Below are positions 1-8,959 of a stretch of 64,000 bases of DNA, in pieces. How positions within the stretch are numbered: the first letter of the stretch is position 1; each line of letters opens with the position of its first letter. This DNA comes from Nioella sp. MMSF_3534 (lineage in GTDB: Bacteria; Pseudomonadota; Alphaproteobacteria; Rhodobacterales; Rhodobacteraceae), in contig NZ_JASHJX010000012.1 in NCBI RefSeq assembly GCF_030732985.1, positions 23,253 through 87,252 on the forward strand, in the 5' to 3' direction. A program made the translations under genes and the position numbers. A model generated the notes under the pieces. It saw nothing but the letters and a program-made list of their open reading frames with translations, searched no databases and was not told where the DNA came from.

Positions 1-1
1 G

Positions 2-1249
2 GGGCGCTACTTCCGGCGCGACCAAAGCCCCGGCCACCGGGTGGTGATCGGCAAGGACACGCGGCTGTCGGGCTACATGATCGAAAACGCGCTGACGGCG
101 GGCCTGACCTCCACCGGCATGAACGTGCTGCTGCTTGGCCCGGTGCCGACGCCTGCCGTGGGGCTGCTCACGACCTCCATGCGCGCCGATCTGGGCGTGA
201 TGATTTCCGCCAGCCATAACCCGGCCACCGACAATGGCATCAAGTTCTTCGGCCCTGACGGCTTCAAGCTGTCGGACGAGGCGGAGCGCGAGATCGAAGC
301 GCTGGTCTTTTCCGACATCCAGCCCGCGCAGGCGGAAAACATCGGCCGCGCCAAGCGCATCGACGATGGCCGAGCGCGTTACGTGGAACGGGTCAAGGGC
401 ACCTTCCCGCATGGGCTCAGCCTTGACGGGCTGCGCGTGGTGATCGACTGCGCCAACGGGGCCGCCTACAAGGCCGCGCCCGAGGTTCTGTGGGAACTGG
501 GCGCCGAGGTGATCCCTCTGGGCGTCGCCCCCAACGGCTTCAACATCAACGATGGTGTGGGCTCGACCAAGCCCGCCGCCGCGCAGGCCCTGATCCGCGA
601 AACGCGGGCCGATCTGGGCATCTGCCTCGATGGCGACGCCGACCGGGTGATCATCATCGACGAACGCGGCGAGGTGGCGGATGGCGATCAGATCATGGCG
701 CTGTTTGCCAACAGATGGGCCGAAGAAGGCCGCCTGAAGGGCCATACGCTGGCCGCAACGGTGATGTCGAACCTCGGGCTCGAACGCTACCTGGCCGAGC
801 GCGCGATCAACCTGCACCGGACCCCGGTCGGTGACCGCTACGTGGTTGAGGCAATGCGGCAATACGGGCTGAACCTGGGCGGTGAGCAGTCGGGCCATAT
901 CGTGATGACCGACTACGCCACCACCGGCGACGGTCTGATCGCGGGGTTGCAGTTCCTGGCCGAGATGACCCGCACCGGCAAACGCGCAAGCGATCTTGCC
1001 CGCAGCTTCGAACGCGTCCCGCAACTGCTCAAGAACGTGCGTTTCGCGGCGGGACAGACCCCGCTGGAAGCAGCCGAGGTTCAGCAGGCCATCGCAGAGG
1101 CCGAGGCGCGGCTGGAAGGCTCTGGCCGGCTCCTGATCCGCAAATCGGGGACCGAGCCGCTCATTCGCGTGATGGCGGAATGCGAGGACGAGGGCCTGTT
1201 GCAGAACGTGGTGGGCGAGGTCGTGGCCGCGGTGCAGGCGGCGGTCTGA
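2..1249 (+). CDS. glmM: Phosphoglucosamine mutase, 5' end outside the window
   Basis: The enzyme interconverts glucosamine-6-phosphate and glucosamine-1-phosphate in the cytoplasm, feeding UDP-GlcNAc for peptidoglycan and LPS. The reading frame is open from the window edge ([20 protein letters not shown]), so the N-terminus lies upstream. The phosphoserine loop ISASHNP is complete, the metal-binding loop DGDADR follows mid-protein, and the phosphate-binding [12 protein letters not shown] segment closes the C-terminus. About 415 of the usual ~447 residues are visible. The ASHNP and GDADR signatures together separate GlmM from other phosphohexomutases with good confidence. It converges on the next gene with only about 10 bases between them. 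Confidence 0.95.
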   Translation, partial: GRYFRRDQSPGHRVVIGKDTRLSGYMIENALTAGLTSTGMNVLLLGPVPTPAVGLLTTSMRADLGVMISASHNPATDNGIKFFGPDGFKLSDEAEREIEALVFSDIQPAQAENIGRAKRIDDGRARYVERVKGTFPHGLSLDGLRVVIDCANGAAYKAAPEVLWELGAEVIPLGVAPNGFNINDGVGSTKPAAAQALIRETRADLGICLDGDADRVIIIDERGEVADGDQIMALFANRWAEEGRLKGHTLAATVMSNLGLERYLAERAINLHRTPVGDRYVVEAMRQYGLNLGGEQSGHIVMTDYATTGDGLIAGLQFLAEMTRTGKRASDLARSFERVPQLLKNVRFAAGQTPLEAAEVQQAIAEAEARLEGSGRLLIRKSGTEPLIRVMAECEDEGLLQNVVGEVVAAVQAAV

Positions 1250-1259
1250 GCCTGCCGTC

Positions 1260-2165
1260 TCACCCCCGGAACAGCCGCCGCAGCGCGCCCCACTGGCTCA
1301 GGAACACGCCCGCAAGGATCAGCGCCAGCGCCCACAGCAGCGAGGGCGGCAGCGGTTCCGACAGGACCAGCGCGCCGAGCACCACGGAACAGACCGGCAC
1401 GATGTAGTTCGTGAGGCTCATGAAGGTGGGGCCCGCGCTGCGGATCACCACGACCCGCAGGATATTGGCCGCCGCCGTCGGCACCAGCCCAAGCAACGCC
1501 AGCACCGCCAATGTCTGCCCGTCAACGGCAGGCGGCGGGCCTTCCATGATCAGCGCGGCGGGGATCACCATCGCCGCGCCGATGATCAGCAGCACGGTCG
1601 CCAGCCCGATCGGATCGACCGCAGGCAGGCGGCGCATCCAGACCGAGCTGAGCGCATAGCAGCCCGCCGCGCCGAGGCAGGCAAGCCGCCCGAAAGGTTC
1701 CAGCGCGGAACCGGTCGAGGAAAAGGCCTGCGCCCCGATCAGCACCACGACGCCCGCGAAGCCGATTGCGAAGCCCGCGGTTCGGCGCAGCGTCATCCGC
1801 TCGCCCGGCACGAGGACATGCGCCAGCGGCAGCACCATCAGGGCGACAGCCGCCATCGACACGCCCGCGAAGCCCGAGGTGGTGAATTGCTGGCCCCAGC
1901 TCAGCAGCATGAAGGGCACGGCAGAGCTGAGCAGGCCGATCACCACCATCGCGGGCCAGTCGCGCGCGTCGTCCAGGAAGAGCCGCCCGCCGCGTGCCAG
2001 CCACACCGCTGTCATCAGCGCGGCGGCAAAACCGATGCGGGCTGCGGCCAGCCAGAAGGGCGTGATGCCGCGCAGCGCGATCTCGATCACCATGAAGGTC
2101 GCGCCCCAGGTCAGTCCCAGGGCGAGGATCATGAGCCAGCTTGCGCGGGTGATGGTGGGGGTCAT
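1260..2165 (-). CDS. DMT-superfamily (EamA) transporter
   Basis: A 301-residue, very hydrophobic protein with about ten predicted membrane spans in two repeated EamA halves (first half begins LMILALGLTWGATFMVIEIALRG with the usual small-residue pattern). Family members are inner-membrane exporters or importers of metabolites such as amino acids; the substrate cannot be read from the sequence. A longer frame begins 18 residues upstream, but MTPTITRASW gives the typical N-terminus leading straight into span one, so that start was chosen. It is convergent with glmM and its 5' side faces the tail of the iorB-like gene. Confidence 0.85.
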   Translation of the reverse strand: MTPTITRASWLMILALGLTWGATFMVIEIALRGITPFWLAAARIGFAAALMTAVWLARGGRLFLDDARDWPAMVVIGLLSSAVPFMLLSWGQQFTTSGFAGVSMAAVALMVLPLAHVLVPGERMTLRRTAGFAIGFAGVVVLIGAQAFSSTGSALEPFGRLACLGAAGCYALSSVWMRRLPAVDPIGLATVLLIIGAAMVIPAALIMEGPPPAVDGQTLAVLALLGLVPTAAANILRVVVIRSAGPTFMSLTNYIVPVCSVVLGALVLSEPLPPSLLWALALILAGVFLSQWGALRRLFRG

Positions 2166-2247
2166 GTCGGGGGCTCCTGCGATTGCGCGCACAAGACCCC
2201 GGCGCGGCGGCGGCGTCAAGGGCGGGCCTTGCGCCGTCGCCCTGCCG

Positions 2248-4482
2248 TCAGACGAAATCCACGAACTTGTTGAACGGCATCTCCCTTAGCCGCTGTCCGG
2301 TGGCGGCGAAAATCGCGTTGGCCAGCGCGGGGGCGGCAGGGGGCACGGGGGGTTCCCCGATGCCGCGCACAGAACCACCAAGTTCGACACCACGCACGGC
2401 GATCCGTGGCGCCTGCCAGATGCGCATGCCGTCGTGCCAGTCGAAATTCGACTGCTCCGCCATGCCATCCGCATAGGTGATCTCGCAGTTGATCGCGTGG
2501 CCAAGGCCCCAGACCACCCCGCCCTGCACCTGGTTTTCAAAGGCAACGGGATCGACCACCGTGCCCACCTCCGCCGCGACCCAGACGTCGTGGATGCGGA
2601 TGCCCTGCGCGGTGGCTTCGACCTCGATCACCTCCGCCACGGGTACACCGAAGCTTTCGACCATGGCCACGCCAAGGCCCCGGTTTTCGGCGGGCTCGCG
2701 ACCCCAGCCCGACATCTCGGCCACGGCCTCCAACACCGCCACCGCACGCGGGTCAATGGCCAGCCGCAGCCGCTCGGCCAGCGGATCGGCCCCCGCCGCG
2801 TGGACCAGCTCGTCTAGGAAACTCTCGCCAAAGAACCCGCTCGAAGACGCCCCGACCGACCGCCAGGACGAGGTCGGCGCCAGTTCCGGCACCGCGTAGG
2901 CGCGAACCCGGTAGGACGGAATCGCATAGGGCACGTTCCACACGCCCGCCGGGATCTGGCTGTCAGCGCCGGGCACATTCTGCCCGATTCGGCCCATCTG
3001 GCTGCGCGAGGAGGATACCGCCGCAATCTGGATATCGGAGGCCTCGACCCGGCCGCCTGCCACCGCACCGCGCCCGCGCGCCATGCCGATCTGGCGGGGG
3101 AAGTCCTGGGCGAAATCCTCTTCCCGCTGGAAGGTCAGCTTGACCGGCACGCCGGGCATCTGCACCGCGATCTCGGTGGCAAGCCTTACATGTTCGAATT
3201 CCAAACGGTGGCCGAAACTGCCGCCCGAGAACTGGTTGTGAAGCGTCACCTGATCGGCCTCATGCCCGGTGATTGCTGCCACCTGCTGTTGAAGGAAGCG
3301 CGGCATCTGGTGGCCGGTCCAGACCTCTGCGCCCGCCTCCGTCACCCGGACAATGGCATTCAAGGGCTCCAGCGGTTGGTGCGCCACGTAGGGCGCGCGG
3401 TATTCTGCCTCGATCACGTCGCCGCTTAGCGCCGCCTCCACGTCGCCCTCGGCCCGCCATTCCCGGTCGAGCCGGTCTTCGGTGAAGCTGGCAGCGACTT
3501 CGGCCCAATGGTCCGCCTGTTCGGCGGGGTAGGGGGCGGGGCCCCAGTCACAGTCCACCGCGTTCACCGCCTGAAAGGCACGCCAGCTGTTATCGGCCAC
3601 CACGGCCACGCCGTTCGTCACCTCGACAACGTCCGACACCCCGCGCATGGACCGTGCGGCGCTGGCGTCATAGCCGGTCAGCACCCCCCTGCGCGGGTTC
3701 ACCCGCACGGCGGCATGGACCATGCCCGGCACCGAAACATCAATTCCGTAGGCCTGCTGCCCGGTCGACTTTGCGACGATATCCAGCCGCTCGGTTTCCT
3801 GCCCGATGAGCCGCCATTCGGCTCGCGGCGTCAGGGGCGCGTCCTCGACCGGGTCGATCGTGGCAGCTTGCGCGGAAAGCTCCGTGTAGGGAATGCGGGT
3901 GCCGTCGGGCAGCACCACCGCGCCCGCTTCGCAGCGCAGCTGATCCGAGGGGATCGAGGTGCGGATCTCACCCGCGCGGCGCAGCGTTTCCCGCGCTATC
4001 GCCCCCGCCTGCCGCAGCTTGTCGAAACTGTCGGGCGTCGAGGTGGAGCCGCCCGTGACCTGCATCCCCAGCACCTTCATGACGGCCCCCATGGCCGTGC
4101 GGGTCGTGCGCGCGGCGAAGCCCTGGTCGCTGGACAGGAAGGGCGCGCCCTCCTCGCCCATGGCCCTGTTCCAATAGGCGGGCGACGGGTCACCGAAGCT
4201 GATATCGAACTGCCCCGGTTCCAGCCGCATTTCCTCGGCCAGCAGCATCGCCTGCATATGCGCCACGCCTTGCCCCACATCCGCATGGGGGGTGATCAGG
4301 GTGATCCGCTCGGGCCCCACAAGCACCCAGGGGTTGAAGGTCACCTCCCCTTCGGCCAGCCCCGCCTCCAGCGGGTTTTCATGCGGGCGGCGCACGGTGT
4401 AGACCCCGAAGGCCACGCCGCCTGCCAGCACGGCGGAGCCAATGAGGAAACTGCGGCGGGCAATCGTTCCAACACGCGACAT
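2248..4482 (-). CDS. Molybdopterin-binding oxidoreductase large subunit, isoquinoline 1-oxidoreductase beta type
   Basis: Large catalytic subunit (744 aa) of a xanthine-oxidase-family molybdenum hydroxylase. It would hydroxylate an aldehyde or N-heterocycle using water as the oxygen source. The N-terminus carries a twin-arginine signal (ARRSFLIG, Arg 9-10) followed by a hydrophobic stretch, so export to the periplasm in folded form is likely. The molybdopterin-domain motif VGQGVAHMQA and a late EGxGE-like glutamate region (GGSVRGIGEPPVPPAAPALANAI split across the C-terminus) fit IorB-type proteins. It follows the 2Fe-2S subunit by 3 bases, forming a two-gene operon. No cytochrome c or maturation (XdhC) gene is adjacent, and the substrate is unknown. 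Confidence 0.85.
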   Translation of the reverse strand: MSRVGTIARRSFLIGSAVLAGGVAFGVYTVRRPHENPLEAGLAEGEVTFNPWVLVGPERITLITPHADVGQGVAHMQAMLLAEEMRLEPGQFDISFGDPSPAYWNRAMGEEGAPFLSSDQGFAARTTRTAMGAVMKVLGMQVTGGSTSTPDSFDKLRQAGAIARETLRRAGEIRTSIPSDQLRCEAGAVVLPDGTRIPYTELSAQAATIDPVEDAPLTPRAEWRLIGQETERLDIVAKSTGQQAYGIDVSVPGMVHAAVRVNPRRGVLTGYDASAARSMRGVSDVVEVTNGVAVVADNSWRAFQAVNAVDCDWGPAPYPAEQADHWAEVAASFTEDRLDREWRAEGDVEAALSGDVIEAEYRAPYVAHQPLEPLNAIVRVTEAGAEVWTGHQMPRFLQQQVAAITGHEADQVTLHNQFSGGSFGHRLEFEHVRLATEIAVQMPGVPVKLTFQREEDFAQDFPRQIGMARGRGAVAGGRVEASDIQIAAVSSSRSQMGRIGQNVPGADSQIPAGVWNVPYAIPSYRVRAYAVPELAPTSSWRSVGASSSGFFGESFLDELVHAAGADPLAERLRLAIDPRAVAVLEAVAEMSGWGREPAENRGLGVAMVESFGVPVAEVIEVEATAQGIRIHDVWVAAEVGTVVDPVAFENQVQGGVVWGLGHAINCEITYADGMAEQSNFDWHDGMRIWQAPRIAVRGVELGGSVRGIGEPPVPPAAPALANAIFAATGQRLREMPFNKFVDFV

Positions 4483-4485
4483 GGC

Positions 4486-4947
4486 TCAGCCCTCTCGCAG
4501 ACGCGCGGCGGCGTCGTGAATGGCGGCGCGGATGCGCGGGTAGGTGCCGCAGCGGCACAGGTTGCCACCCATGAAATCGTCGATATCCGCGTCCGTGGGC
4601 TCGGGCACGGCGGCCAGCAGATCGGCGGCCTGCATCATCTGCCCCGCCTGGCAATAGCCGCATTGCGCGACCTGATGGGCGATCCAGGCCTCTTGCACCG
4701 CATGCAGGGTTTCACCCTCCGCGAGCCCCTCCAAAGTGGTGATCTGGGCGCCCTCCAGACTGTCGGCAGGCAATTGGCAGGACCGCATGGCGATGCCATC
4801 CACATGCACCGTGCAGGCCCCGCATTGGGCGATGCCGCAGCCATATTTGACGCTGGTGATCCCCAGCTCATCCCTGAGCACCCACAACAAGGGCATGTCG
4901 CCTTCCACATCCACCTCGCGGGGGACACCGTTTACTGTGAACTGCAT
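4486..4947 (-). CDS. (2Fe-2S) subunit of molybdenum hydroxylase, isoquinoline 1-oxidoreductase alpha type
   Basis: A 153-residue ferredoxin-like electron-transfer subunit. The first cluster is bound by Cys37, Cys42, Cys45 (CGIAQCGAC) with Cys57, and the second by the CGYCQAG and [10 protein letters not shown] motifs; all eight cysteines are present. It would pass electrons from the molybdenum centre of the downstream large subunit to an acceptor not encoded here. Two ATGs lie six bases apart (4953 and 4947). The GAGG motif is adjacent to the first but correctly spaced from the second, so 4947 is preferred; a longer in-frame start at 5010 lacks family similarity. Confidence 0.88.
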   Translation of the reverse strand: MQFTVNGVPREVDVEGDMPLLWVLRDELGITSVKYGCGIAQCGACTVHVDGIAMRSCQLPADSLEGAQITTLEGLAEGETLHAVQEAWIAHQVAQCGYCQAGQMMQAADLLAAVPEPTDADIDDFMGGNLCRCGTYPRIRAAIHDAAARLREG

Positions 4948-5082
4948 AGCCATCCTCGTCTGTGCTTTGGGGCTTTCAGGATAGGTAGGAACGCCCTTGT
5001 GCGATGTCACTTGCAGATCGCGCCATTTCTCTCGCTTTCCGTGCCGTCACCCGGACGCACAGCACCTGTTCAGGGGCGGCGC

Positions 5083-5110
5083 TTGATCGCGCGCGCGGCG
5101 CAGCTAGGTT
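5083..5110 (+). promoter_or_regulatory. Candidate sigma-70 promoter of the YqjG-type reductase gene
   Basis: TTGATC, a 16-base spacer, then TAGGTT, ending 23 bases before the ATG. Read by eye; the -10 element is a weak match. Confidence 0.35.
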
Positions 5111-5133
5111 GGAATGAGACAAGGAGAGCACCC

Positions 5134-6078
5134 ATGGGCCTGATGATCGACGGGAAATACCACGCCGAAGACCCCGGCCCGGACACGTCCGAAGACGGCA
5201 AGTTCCAGCGCCAGAAGGCCACGATCAGGAACTGGATCACCCATGACGGCCCCTTCCCCCCCGATCCGGGGCGCTATCACCTCTATGCCGCGTGGAACTG
5301 TCCCTGGGCGCATCGGGCGTTGCTGATCCGGGCGCTGAAAGGTTTGCAAGAGCAGATCACGGTGGCCTATGCCCGACCACGCCGGACGCCCGATGGCTGG
5401 GTCTTCGACACGGATGGCGAGTACGCGGACCCGGAACTTTGCGTCACCGCCCTGCATCAGGTCTATGCCCGCACACCGCAGCCCTTCACGGGCCGTATCA
5501 CTGTTCCGCTGCTGTGGGACCGTGAAACGCGCCAGCCGGTGTCGAATGAAAGCGCCGATATCGTGCGGATGCTGAACGACGCCTTCCCCGGCCCGGATTT
5601 CGCACCGGACCCCTTGCGCGACGGCATCGAGGCATGGAACGCCCGCATCTACCGCGACGTGAACAACGGCGTATATCGCGCCGGGTTCGCCAAGACACAG
5701 GCCGCCTATGACGAGGCTGTGGCGCAGGTCTTTGCACTGCTCGATGAGATCGAGGCGCATCTGGCGACGAACCGTTACCTGATGGGCGAGCGCTTCACCG
5801 AGGCCGATATCCGCCTCTTCCCGACGCTCGCCCGCTTCGACGTGGCCTATCACTACGCCTTCAAATGCAACATAAGGCGGCTGATGGATTACCCCAATCT
5901 CTGGGCCTATGCGCGCGAGATTTACGCCATGCCGGGCGTGGCCGAGACCGTCCGGTTCGACATCTACAAACAGGGTTATTTCTCACCCTCGGAACTGCGC
6001 AATCCGCTTGGCATCGTGCCCGCGGGGCCGGTCATCGACTGGTCCGAGCCCCATGGGCGCGGTCAAAGCCCCGCCTGA
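5134..6078 (+). CDS. yqjG: Glutathionyl-hydroquinone reductase (xi-class glutathione transferase)
   Basis: Cytoplasmic enzyme of 314 residues that reduces glutathionyl-hydroquinones, releasing hydroquinone, in quinone detoxification. The xi-class signature CPWAHR (catalytic Cys56) lies in a thioredoxin-like N-terminal half, followed by an all-helical C-terminal half containing NRYLMGERFTEADIRLFPTLARFD. Length matches YqjG/ECM4 proteins (310-330 aa). The frame is open far upstream, opposite the iorB-like gene, but AAGGAG at 5120 fixes the start at 5134. Its last 16 bases overlap, tail to tail, the ThDP decarboxylase gene. The gene symbol follows the E. coli family name. Confidence 0.9.
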   Translation: MGLMIDGKYHAEDPGPDTSEDGKFQRQKATIRNWITHDGPFPPDPGRYHLYAAWNCPWAHRALLIRALKGLQEQITVAYARPRRTPDGWVFDTDGEYADPELCVTALHQVYARTPQPFTGRITVPLLWDRETRQPVSNESADIVRMLNDAFPGPDFAPDPLRDGIEAWNARIYRDVNNGVYRAGFAKTQAAYDEAVAQVFALLDEIEAHLATNRYLMGERFTEADIRLFPTLARFDVAYHYAFKCNIRRLMDYPNLWAYAREIYAMPGVAETVRFDIYKQGYFSPSELRNPLGIVPAGPVIDWSEPHGRGQSPA

Positions 6079-7682
6079 AACGCCTCGCGCAGCGTATCGG
6101 TGTAGTAGATCATCGTCGGGCGGGTATCGGCGGCGGCTTTCGTCAACAGCTCGGGCAACTCCGCAGGGTCCGCCACATGGGCAACCGCCCATCCGCTGGC
6201 CTCCGCCTGTGCCTTGAGGTCGGGGGTATAAAGATCCACCCCCAGGGTGCCGATCTGCTTGGCGATCATGTAGCTCTTGATCTCGCCATAGCCGGAATTG
6301 TCGTAGAGCATGGCGATCACCGGCGCCTCGGCCTCGACCGCGCTGGCCATCTCGGGTGAGGAGAACTGGAACCCGCCATCGCCCGACAGCACCACAACCG
6401 GCCCGCCACTGGCAAGCCGCGCGCCGATCCCGGCAGGCAGGCCATAACCAAGCGTCCCGAACCCGGTGGTCGAGCTGTGGTAATGCCCCGGCTTGGCGCT
6501 GGCAAATCCCAGGTTGCCCGCATAAACCGCCTGGCTGCTGTCGCCCATGAAGACCACATCGGGCAGCGTATCGCGGATCAGGTCCAGCATCGCCAGATCG
6601 CCGCGCATGGCCTGATCCAGAACCATGCGCCCGGCTGACGCCGCCATTGCCCGCGCTGCGCCATCCTTGTGCTGGTCGGGCGTCGCCAGCTCCAGCAAGG
6701 CAGCGGTGGTGGCGGCCGCATCCGCGACTATCCCGATCTCGGGCGCGGCGCTGCGGGCCATCTGCACCGGGTCCACATCGACGCGGATCATGCGGCCATG
6801 GATGCGGAAGCCGTTATCCTCGTACATGTCGTAATCCGTGCGCCCCATCTCGGTGCCAAGCGCCAGCACCACGTCGGCATTGGCCACCAGCGCCCGCGTT
6901 TCGGGCTGCGAGGCGGTCAGCGACACGCCAAGCGGATGCTCGGGCGGCAGCAGGCCCCGCGCATTGGCAGTCATCACTACGGGCGCGTCCAGCGCCTCGG
7001 CCAACGCCCGCAGCGCCACCGCATTCCGTGCGCCGCCGCCAGCGAGGATCACCGGCGCTTCGGCCCCGTTCAGCAGCTCCGCCGCCTCGGCCAGCGCGCT
7101 TGCATCAGGGGCCGCCCGCGCGATCCGCATGGGCGCCTTGGGCAGCGGCAGGTGATCGGCAGGCGCGGTCATGATGTTGATGGGAATTTCCAGATGCACG
7201 GGGCGCGGCCTGCCGCCCTCGAACACCGCAAAGGCCTGCGCCAGCGCCGGGGCCAGTTCCTCGACCGTGTGGATCGTGCGCGAAAAGGCCGACACGCCGG
7301 ATACAAGCGCCTGCTGGTTCGGCAACTCATGCAGCCAGCCCTCGCCCGACCCCATGCGGCCGTGGGAGTTCACCGCCGAGATCACCAGCATCGGGATGGA
7401 ATCGCCATAGGCCTGCCCCATCGCGGTGGCGATATTGGTCATGCCGGGGCCGGAAATGATGAAGCAGACACCAGGCCGCCCACTGACCCGTGCATAGCCG
7501 TCGGCCATGAACCCCGCCCCCTGTTCATGGCGCGGCGTCACGTGGCGAATGCCCGATCCGGGCAGCCCGCGATAGAGCTCCACCGTATGCACACCGGGGA
7601 TGCCAAAGACCGTATCCACCCCGTACAGCGCCAGAAGGCGGGTCAGGTACATGCCTGCGGTCAATCCAGTCACGTCGGTCAT
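6063..7682 (-). CDS. Thiamine-diphosphate-dependent decarboxylase, acetolactate-synthase-like (5-guanidino-2-oxopentanoate decarboxylase type)
   Basis: A 539-residue enzyme with the three ThDP-enzyme domains in order. The N-terminal pyrimidine-binding domain carries catalytic Glu53 in PRHEQGAGFMADGYAR, then comes a central domain, then the C-terminal diphosphate-binding domain with GDGG...N (SGDGGFQFS...LYDNSGYG). Similar alphaproteobacterial proteins are usually annotated as 5-guanidino-2-oxopentanoate decarboxylase (AruI, arginine transaminase pathway) or generic acetolactate-synthase large subunit. No regulatory subunit is adjacent, arguing against a biosynthetic acetolactate synthase. The frame extends upstream through the LysR gene on the other strand, but MTDVTGLTAG is the family N-terminus. 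It is divergent from the LysR regulator, a likely controller. Confidence 0.8.
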   Translation of the reverse strand: MTDVTGLTAGMYLTRLLALYGVDTVFGIPGVHTVELYRGLPGSGIRHVTPRHEQGAGFMADGYARVSGRPGVCFIISGPGMTNIATAMGQAYGDSIPMLVISAVNSHGRMGSGEGWLHELPNQQALVSGVSAFSRTIHTVEELAPALAQAFAVFEGGRPRPVHLEIPINIMTAPADHLPLPKAPMRIARAAPDASALAEAAELLNGAEAPVILAGGGARNAVALRALAEALDAPVVMTANARGLLPPEHPLGVSLTASQPETRALVANADVVLALGTEMGRTDYDMYEDNGFRIHGRMIRVDVDPVQMARSAAPEIGIVADAAATTAALLELATPDQHKDGAARAMAASAGRMVLDQAMRGDLAMLDLIRDTLPDVVFMGDSSQAVYAGNLGFASAKPGHYHSSTTGFGTLGYGLPAGIGARLASGGPVVVLSGDGGFQFSSPEMASAVEAEAPVIAMLYDNSGYGEIKSYMIAKQIGTLGVDLYTPDLKAQAEASGWAVAHVADPAELPELLTKAAADTRPTMIYYTDTLREAFQAGL

Positions 7683-7914
7683 CGCTTTGCTCCCTGTGTT
7701 CACCGGGCGACTGTTCCAGAGCGTGCGGCCTTGCACAAGAGCATCACGCCTCGCAGTCCGATCTGCCGTTACATGCGCCCAAGAGACCCGAAACACGCGT
7801 GGTCGGGAGGAGGGCCAGCGCAGAAGCGCAAAGAAGGAATCGACATTCCGGCCTGCTGCGGTCAGCTTTGTCGCGTGGGCATCCCCCGCGAAACTGAAGG
7901 ACGGCGCGAACAGG

Positions 7915-8829
7915 ATGAAGATTACCCTCGCACAGCTTCGGGCCTTCGTGGCGGTCTCACGGGAAGGCTCATTCACCCGCGCGGCAGAGCGGCTTGGCAC
8001 CTCGCAGCCGTCGGTGACAATGGCGATCCGGCAACTGGAAGAGGCCCTTGGCCTGAAGCTGTTCGACCGGTCCACGAAAGTTCTGGCCCTGACCAAGGCC
8101 AGCGCGACCTTTCTGCCGGGGATCGAGCGCACGCTGAACGACCTCGATACAACGCTGGCGGATTTCCACGCCGCCGCGGACGGGACACAAGGCAGCGTCG
8201 CGGTGGCGGTGCTGCCCTCGGTCGCCACCGTGGTTCTGCCGCGCACGATCCAGAGCTTTTCCGCGGCCTTTCCCAAGACCCGCATTTCCTTGCGCGACGA
8301 CAATTCCACCGGTGTGTGTGACCGCGTGCTGAGCGGCGAGGTCGATCTGGGGGTGGCAGGGCGGACCGATCACGTTGCGGGGGTGCAGTTCGAACCCTTG
8401 CTGCGCGATCCGTTCGGGGCGGTCGTTCACAAGTCGCACCCCCTGGCCGGGGAAACAGGCCCGCTGACCTGGAAAGACCTGGCCGGTTATCCGTTCATCT
8501 CCTTCGCCGCCGATACGGGGTTGCGGCCGCTGCTGGACACATTGGTCGATCAGCCTGACAACGTCAGTTCCCCCTGGATCGAGGTGTCGAACATCGCGAC
8601 GGTTCTGTCGCTGCTGAAGACCAATCTGGGGATCGCGGCGCTGCCGAAGATGTCGGTAAACCCGATCGAGAACGACGTGGTGTTCCGAACCCTTCTGAAC
8701 CCGCCGCTGTTTCGCGAGCTTGGGTTGATCACCCGACAGGGGCGATCCCTGACGCCCGCAGCCGAGCATTTCGTGGAACATATGAAGGAAACGCTGAGGC
8801 CCAGATGGGAGAAACCGGCGGCGCATTGA
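7915..8829 (+). CDS. LysR-family transcriptional regulator
   Basis: A 304-residue LysR protein. The winged HTH lies at the N-terminus (ITLAQLRAFVAVSREGSFTRAAERLGTSQPSVTMAIRQLEE), a linker helix follows, and the periplasmic-binding-like effector domain starts near residue 90 (GSVAVAVLPSVATVV). It sits 232 bases from the divergent ThDP-enzyme gene and 130 bases upstream of the co-directional TAXI-TRAP genes. Either or both could be its targets; a T-N11-A box before the TAXI gene favours the latter. The effector is unknown. Confidence 0.9.
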   Translation: MKITLAQLRAFVAVSREGSFTRAAERLGTSQPSVTMAIRQLEEALGLKLFDRSTKVLALTKASATFLPGIERTLNDLDTTLADFHAAADGTQGSVAVAVLPSVATVVLPRTIQSFSAAFPKTRISLRDDNSTGVCDRVLSGEVDLGVAGRTDHVAGVQFEPLLRDPFGAVVHKSHPLAGETGPLTWKDLAGYPFISFAADTGLRPLLDTLVDQPDNVSSPWIEVSNIATVLSLLKTNLGIAALPKMSVNPIENDVVFRTLLNPPLFRELGLITRQGRSLTPAAEHFVEHMKETLRPRWEKPAAH

Positions 8830-8877
8830 TACTGGCGGGTTATCTTTTTATTCGATTTACTTATGGATGAGTATTTT

Positions 8878-8896
8878 TTATCAGAAATGCTCATAA
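8878..8896. promoter_or_regulatory. Candidate LysR-type operator upstream of the TAXI gene
   Basis: TTAT-N11-ATAA is a symmetric T-N11-A box, the classical LysR recognition layout. It lies in an AT-rich stretch 64 bases before the TAXI start and just behind the LysR gene. A wider ATGAG-N18-CTCAT repeat (8867-8894) overlaps it. Confidence 0.4.
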
Positions 8897-8959
8897 AATG
8901 CTTAGCACAATCCGCGGAATCATGTGTCCCATGGGGTATCCGAACCAGGAGGACTTCCC

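Noticed and set aside
3508..5133. 5' extension of the glutathionyl-hydroquinone reductase frame, giving an 856-aa ORF
   Set aside because: It lies opposite the iorAB genes, has no family similarity, and a good ribosome site (AAGGAG) marks 5134 as the start.
7683..8309. Upstream extension of the ThDP decarboxylase frame
   Set aside because: It is antisense to the LysR gene and has no similarity; the family N-terminus MTDVTGLTAG begins at 7682.
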